From contig DHGT01000055.1 of NCBI GenBank assembly GCA_002402905.1, positions 1 to 10,630 on the forward strand: DNA of 10,630 bases, read 5' to 3'. A program made the position numbers and the translations under genes. Numbering within the stretch: the stretch's first letter is position 1; every line of letters begins with the position of its first letter. This DNA is from Desulfatitalea sp. UBA4791. Its GTDB lineage: Bacteria; Desulfobacterota; Desulfobacteria; Desulfobacterales; Desulfosarcinaceae. Of the stretch, positions 7,505-10,630 are shown one piece after another. Below the pieces are notes generated by a model. That model saw only the letters and a program-made list of their open reading frames with translations. It was not told the origin of the DNA and did no database searches.

Positions 7505-8797
7505 ATGAACAGATCACGAAAATGGATGAGGCGCGAGGGATTTGCCCTGGTCGCGGCAGCCGTCGTTCTCCTGTCGCCGGCACTGTGCCGGGCCAGCGCA
7601 CCGGAGGGACAAACCACCGGCCAGAATGGCGCGGATGAAGTCGTCGAGGACCCGGCGTTCGAGGCGTGGCTGGTGGCGCTCCGCCAGGAGGCGCGCGGGA
7701 AAGGCATATCCGAAGCCACGCTGAACGCGGCGCTGCGGGATATCGTACCGATAGCCAAGGTGATCGAACTCGATCGCCGTCAGCCGGAATTCACCCAGAC
7801 CTTCTGGGCCTATCTCGAGCTTCGCGTCAGCGATGAGCGCGCTAAACGGGGACGGCAGCTGCTGGCCAAGCATCGCGCCCTGCTGAATCGAATCCAGGCC
7901 CAATATGGTGTGCCATCGCGCTATCTGGTGGCTTTCTGGGGCCTGGAGACCAATTTCGGCGGCCATATGGGCAGCTTCCCGGTGATCCAAACCCTGGCGA
8001 CCCTGGCCTATGACCATCGACGCAGCCAATTTTTCCGGACCCAACTCCTGGATGCCCTGCGGATTATCGACCAGGGCCACATCCTGCCCGATGCGATGAC
8101 CGGCTCATGGGCAGGTGCCATGGGGCACATGCAATTTATGCCGGCCACGTTCAATCGACACGCCGTGGATGATAACGGCGACGGCCGCATAGACATCTGG
8201 GGCAGCCTTCCCGATGCCTTTGCCTCGGCAGCCAACTATCTGTCCAATATGGGCTGGCGACCGGGCCAGACGTGGGGCCGCGAGGTACGCCTCCCCGAGA
8301 ACTTCGACCTGACGCTGGCAACAATGGAAAAAACAAAGGGCGTGGAAGAATGGTCGGCTTTGGGTGTACGGCGCGCCGACGGTGGCGCCTTGCCCAGGCG
8401 AGACATGGACGGTGCCATCGTGCTGCCGCAGGGCCGCAAAGGTCCGGCCTTTCTGGTCTACGACAACTTTCGGGTCATGTTGCGATGGAACCGCTCCATC
8501 AACTACGCCCTCTCCGTGGGCCACCTGGCGGACCGCATCGTCGGAATGCCGCCGCTTTCGACCGGCCGGGATGCGGCGCATGCGCCGCTGGCAAACCAGG
8601 AGATCAAAGAGATACAGCAGATTCTCAACCGCCTCGGATTCGATGCCGGCGCGGCGGACGGCTTGCCGGGCCCCCGGACGCGCGCCGCCATCCGCGCCTT
8701 TCAACGGGCCCATGGGTTGCCGCCGGACGGCTATCCGGCGCCCGACCTGCTCCGGGATCTCCGGCTCCAGGCACCGCCACCCCCTCATGAAGGGTAA
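7505..8797 (+). CDS. Lytic murein transglycosylase, MltB family, with C-terminal peptidoglycan-binding domain
   Basis: This periplasmic enzyme would cleave the MurNAc-GlcNAc bond of peptidoglycan, forming 1,6-anhydro ends. It is 430 residues from the ATG at 7505. A signal peptide (AAAVVLLSPALCRASA) probably ends near residue 32. It has no correctly placed lipobox, so it looks soluble, unlike lipoprotein MltB. The catalytic core (about 50-350) contains FWGLETNFGG (144-153), where Glu148 is the expected catalytic acid, and GAMGHMQFMPATF (204-216). An EF-hand-like loop, DDNGDGRID (222-230), matches the calcium site known in Slt35/MltB. A PG_binding_1 domain closes the protein (about 364-420; IQQILNRLGFDAGAADG and TRAAIRAFQRAHGLPPDG). 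No clear Shine-Dalgarno sequence precedes this ATG or the one at 7526. I rejected further-upstream starts because they would bury the signal peptide. It faces away from the kinase operon, with no evident functional link. Confidence 0.93.
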   Translation: MNRSRKWMRREGFALVAAAVVLLSPALCRASAPEGQTTGQNGADEVVEDPAFEAWLVALRQEARGKGISEATLNAALRDIVPIAKVIELDRRQPEFTQTFWAYLELRVSDERAKRGRQLLAKHRALLNRIQAQYGVPSRYLVAFWGLETNFGGHMGSFPVIQTLATLAYDHRRSQFFRTQLLDALRIIDQGHILPDAMTGSWAGAMGHMQFMPATFNRHAVDDNGDGRIDIWGSLPDAFASAANYLSNMGWRPGQTWGREVRLPENFDLTLATMEKTKGVEEWSALGVRRADGGALPRRDMDGAIVLPQGRKGPAFLVYDNFRVMLRWNRSINYALSVGHLADRIVGMPPLSTGRDAAHAPLANQEIKEIQQILNRLGFDAGAADGLPGPRTRAAIRAFQRAHGLPPDGYPAPDLLRDLRLQAPPPPHEG

Positions 8798-8812
8798 AGA
8801 GGATATACAGGC

Positions 8813-8831
8813 TGGCACGCAAACCGTGCCA
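8813..8831. repeat. Small hairpin TGGCACG-caaac-CGTGCCA between transglycosylase and Rid gene
   Basis: Perfect 7-base arms (8813-8819, 8825-8831) flank a 5-base loop, 15 bases after the transglycosylase stop. There is no T-run after it, so it is at best a weak terminator or a 3'-end stabiliser. It may also be an operator for the downstream gene. Confidence 0.4.
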
Positions 8832-8863
8832 TAACCATTGACTCGTCCGACCAAATCGACACC

Positions 8864-8870
8864 AAGGAGG
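8864..8870 (+). promoter_or_regulatory. Strong ribosome binding site of the Rid-family gene
   Basis: AAGGAGG matches the anti-Shine-Dalgarno sequence at all seven bases and ends 10 bases before the ATG at 8881. This fixes the start and suggests high translation. It is the strongest such site in the window. Confidence 0.75.
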
Positions 8871-8880
8871 TTTTAGAATT

Positions 8881-9294
8881 ATGGAAAACTCAATTTCGAA
8901 GGACGTATTGAATCCACCCAACTGGAAAAAACCGCGCGGCTACGCCAACCTGGTCAAGACCACCGGCGGGACGACGCTGTTTGCCGCGGGACAGGGTGCG
9001 TTCGACGCCCAGGGCCACCTGGTCGGCGAGGGTGATATCTGCCTGCAATACGACCAGATATATAAAAACGTGCAAGAGGTCCTGGCGCTTGGCGGCGCCC
9101 AGATGACCGACATTGTGAGAATGACGATCTATTGCACTGACCGGGATGCATTTTTCGCCAGAGGAAAGGAATGTGGTCAAATTTTTAAAAAGTACTTTGG
9201 CGATTACTGCCCGGCAAGTACTTTTGTGGAGATCAACAAGCTGTTTGTCGACGGCATGCTGCTCGAAATCGAGGCGACGGCGGTCATCGGATAA
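8881..9294 (+). CDS. Rid (YjgF/YER057c/UK114) family protein lacking the RidA catalytic arginine
   Basis: This 137-residue protein has the Rid fold pattern: LFAAGQGAFDAQGHLVGEGD near the N-terminus, a central IYKNVQEVLALGGAQMTDIVRMTIYCTD segment (60-87 region), and the C-terminal PASTFVEINKLF...LEIEATAV. RidA proteins hydrolyse reactive enamines and imines such as 2-aminoacrylate, using an arginine in the motif PARS. Here the aligned segment reads PAST, with Ser113 in the arginine position. By comparison with Rid subfamilies that lack this arginine, imine deaminase activity is doubtful and the true role unknown. There is also a one-residue insertion before LEIEA relative to E. coli RidA. The gene has its own strong ribosome-binding site and sits 83 bases after the transglycosylase, converging on trkH. 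It may be monocistronic or the second gene of a transglycosylase transcript. Confidence 0.93.
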   Translation: MENSISKDVLNPPNWKKPRGYANLVKTTGGTTLFAAGQGAFDAQGHLVGEGDICLQYDQIYKNVQEVLALGGAQMTDIVRMTIYCTDRDAFFARGKECGQIFKKYFGDYCPASTFVEINKLFVDGMLLEIEATAVIG

Positions 9295-9407
9295 TCGGGC
9301 CGGGCAGGGACCCGGGACGCGGCGCGCCCGGAGTCCGGGATCTCCGATGGTTCGAAAGAGCTTTTCGGCTCCGGCCTTTCTATTTACTGAAACATGAGCC
9401 GAATCGG
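9295..9407. terminator. Convergent gene junction with possible bidirectional termination structures
   Basis: This 113-base gap separates two convergent genes. It begins with a very GC-rich part containing overlapping CCGGG/CCCGG complements (about 9299-9345). It ends with an 8-base perfect inverted repeat, TTCGGCTC (9364-9371) and GAGCCGAA (9396-9403), with a 24-base AT-rich loop. No classical stem plus T-run is present, so termination here is inferred from gene arrangement and base-pairing only. Confidence 0.35.
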
Positions 9408-10630
9408 TCAGGCACCCGCCAACATCGACCGGCTGTCTCGCCCCAATTTGAGCAGGCTGACGATCAGCACCGTGAATTCGAGGCGTCCGAGAAACATGGC
9501 GAAAATTTCGGCCCACAGAGCGGCGTCCGGCATTCCAGCAGACGTCACACCCACGGAAAGGCCCACCGTTCCGAGGGCCGAGGCGAACTCGAAGAGCGCG
9601 TCGGATAGATCGTACCCGCAAGCGCACAGGACCATGACCCCGAGCAAGTAGGTGACCAGGTAGAGAAATACGAAAACCGCCACCTGGCGTACCCGGGCGT
9701 CGTCCACCGCCACGCGATGGGCGCCCTCCTGAACCGAGCAATCGATGACGGCGGTGCGCGGCAGAAGGGAGCGCCTGATTTCCCATACGAACAGCTTATA
9801 AAGGAGATAGATCCGAAACTGCTTGATACCGCCGGCCGTGGAGCAGGTCCCACCGCCGATCAACATCAGCACGATCAACAGGAACAGGCCGAAGGCGTTC
9901 CAATGCATGCCGCTCACGGTGGAAAATCCGGTGGTGGTCACGGCGGCCACGGTTTCGAAAACAGCGACCCGGAGTGCTTTTCCAGATTCAGGCCCGAGCT
10001 GAAGCCCAAGCTGGGACCCAAGCTGGGACCCAAGCTGTGAATAGATGCCCCGACTGGTCAGCAGAAACAGGGCGGCCGTTGCCAGGGGAATGACGATCAC
10101 CAGAAGGCGGATCTCCCCGTTTTTCGCGACGATGCCGAACTTGCCGCGCCAGAGAAACCAGGCGGTCACGAAGCTCAGGTTTCCGAGCAGCATGAGCGGC
10201 ACACTGACCGCCTCGATGGCAGGTGAATCCCAATGGCCGATGCTCTCCGGACGCGTGGAAAACCCGCCCGTCGATACCGCGGCAAAGGCATGGTTGAGGG
10301 CATCGAAGGCCGACATGCCGGCCCACCAGTAGGCCAGCGATCCGGCCAGGACATAAACCGTATAGATGGTCATGACCAGGCGGGCGGAGCGGCGCACTTC
10401 GGGGACGAGTTGCTCGCTTCGTCCTTCGGCGCTGGACAGCCCCACGCCGGTGGGGCCCACGATGGCCGACATCATGATGATGGCCAGTCCCGCGCCGCCA
10501 GCCCATTGCATCACGCTGCGCCACAGCAGGATCATGGGGCCGGCGCGGGTCACGTCCACGACCGACAGCCCCGTGGTGGTCCATCCGCTCATCGACTCGA
10601 AAAGCGCCCTGGAAAAGGTCAGCTCCGAAA
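9408..10630 (-). CDS. trkH: TrkH/KtrB-family potassium transporter subunit (N-terminus cut by window edge)
   Basis: This is the integral-membrane potassium-translocating subunit of a Trk-type system. The visible 407 residues run in from the right edge; the frame is open there and reads LTFSRALFESMSGWTTTG, so the in-frame ATG at 10592 is internal, not the start. All four pore-loop filter segments are visible: WTTTGLSVV, VSTGGFSTR, VTTTGFSTV and LGTVGLSVGV. The family motifs GGGTCSTAGGIK and MFLGRLEFTV are also present. Roughly the first 75-100 residues, with the first helices, are missing, judged from a usual length near 480. A four-unit repeat, SQLGSQLGSQLGLQLG, sits in the loop just before the third pore segment and is encoded by a 12-base tandem repeat. 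No TrkA-type regulatory subunit is in the window. The assignment to TrkH rather than KtrB is by overall resemblance. Confidence 0.93.
   Translation of the reverse strand, partial: SELTFSRALFESMSGWTTTGLSVVDVTRAGPMILLWRSVMQWAGGAGLAIIMMSAIVGPTGVGLSSAEGRSEQLVPEVRRSARLVMTIYTVYVLAGSLAYWWAGMSAFDALNHAFAAVSTGGFSTRPESIGHWDSPAIEAVSVPLMLLGNLSFVTAWFLWRGKFGIVAKNGEIRLLVIVIPLATAALFLLTSRGIYSQLGSQLGSQLGLQLGPESGKALRVAVFETVAAVTTTGFSTVSGMHWNAFGLFLLIVLMLIGGGTCSTAGGIKQFRIYLLYKLFVWEIRRSLLPRTAVIDCSVQEGAHRVAVDDARVRQVAVFVFLYLVTYLLGVMVLCACGYDLSDALFEFASALGTVGLSVGVTSAGMPDAALWAEIFAMFLGRLEFTVLIVSLLKLGRDSRSMLAGA
9993..10040 (-). repeat. 12-bp tandem repeat (minisatellite) inside trkH
   Basis: Four consecutive 12-base units (plus strand: 9993-10004, 10005-10016, 10017-10028, 10029-10040). 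The two middle copies are identical CCCAAGCTGGGA, the last differs by one base in this phase, and the first is more diverged. The unit is a multiple of three, so copy-number change keeps the reading frame and adds or removes four residues (SQLG). Near-identical adjacent copies are a substrate for slipped-strand replication errors. Confidence 0.9.

Noticed and set aside
8813..8830. Possible sigma-54 promoter TGGCACG... before the Rid gene
   Set aside because: The -24 half is perfect, but the -12 half reads CCGTG instead of TTGCA, and the sequence is better explained as a perfect 7-base hairpin.
9408..10592. Complete TrkH protein starting at the ATG at 10592
   Set aside because: The frame stays open upstream to the window edge with a typical pore-helix sequence (RALFESMSGW), and a start there would remove the first helices and part of the first pore loop.

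Overview
The window carries Gram-negative bacterial DNA of fairly high GC content. The evidence is an outer-membrane efflux lipoprotein, a periplasmic lytic transglycosylase and a sigma-54 activator with an intact GAFTGA loop. The mix of two-component genes and the codon use would suit a Desulfobacterota (deltaproteobacterial) genome. That placement is an inference; no rRNA or other marker is present.

Layout from left to right. Positions 1-3354 hold a minus-strand tripartite efflux operon, transcribed in the order outer-membrane factor (1903-3354), membrane fusion protein (611-1906), ABC ATPase (614 running off the left edge). Both junctions are 4-base ATGA stop/start overlaps. A 231-base non-coding leader (3355-3585) holds a sigma-70-like promoter and two clear dyads, one of them a perfect TTTTACA-N8-TGTAAAA repeat. 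Upstream on the same strand (3586-7254) is a three-gene signalling operon: a membrane histidine kinase with a periplasmic solute-binding-type sensor, a stand-alone receiver of 120 residues whose GTG start overlaps the kinase stop, and a sigma-54-dependent response regulator. A 250-base divergent region (7255-7504) separates it from plus-strand genes: a secreted MltB-type lytic murein transglycosylase with a peptidoglycan-binding tail (7505-8797), then a Rid-family protein (8881-9294) that lacks the catalytic arginine of RidA. At the right edge, convergent on the minus strand, is a TrkH-type potassium transporter subunit cut off at its N-terminus by the window end.

The likely logic is that the kinase senses a small periplasmic ligand and phosphorylates one or both receivers, and that the sigma-54 activator then acts on targets that may include the adjacent efflux operon. 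No convincing -24/-12 promoter is visible in front of that operon, so the regulatory link rests on adjacency and orientation only. All families present are known. The points most worth a second look are the unexplained dyads, the two-receiver signalling cassette, the Rid active-site substitution and an in-frame 12-bp minisatellite inside trkH.
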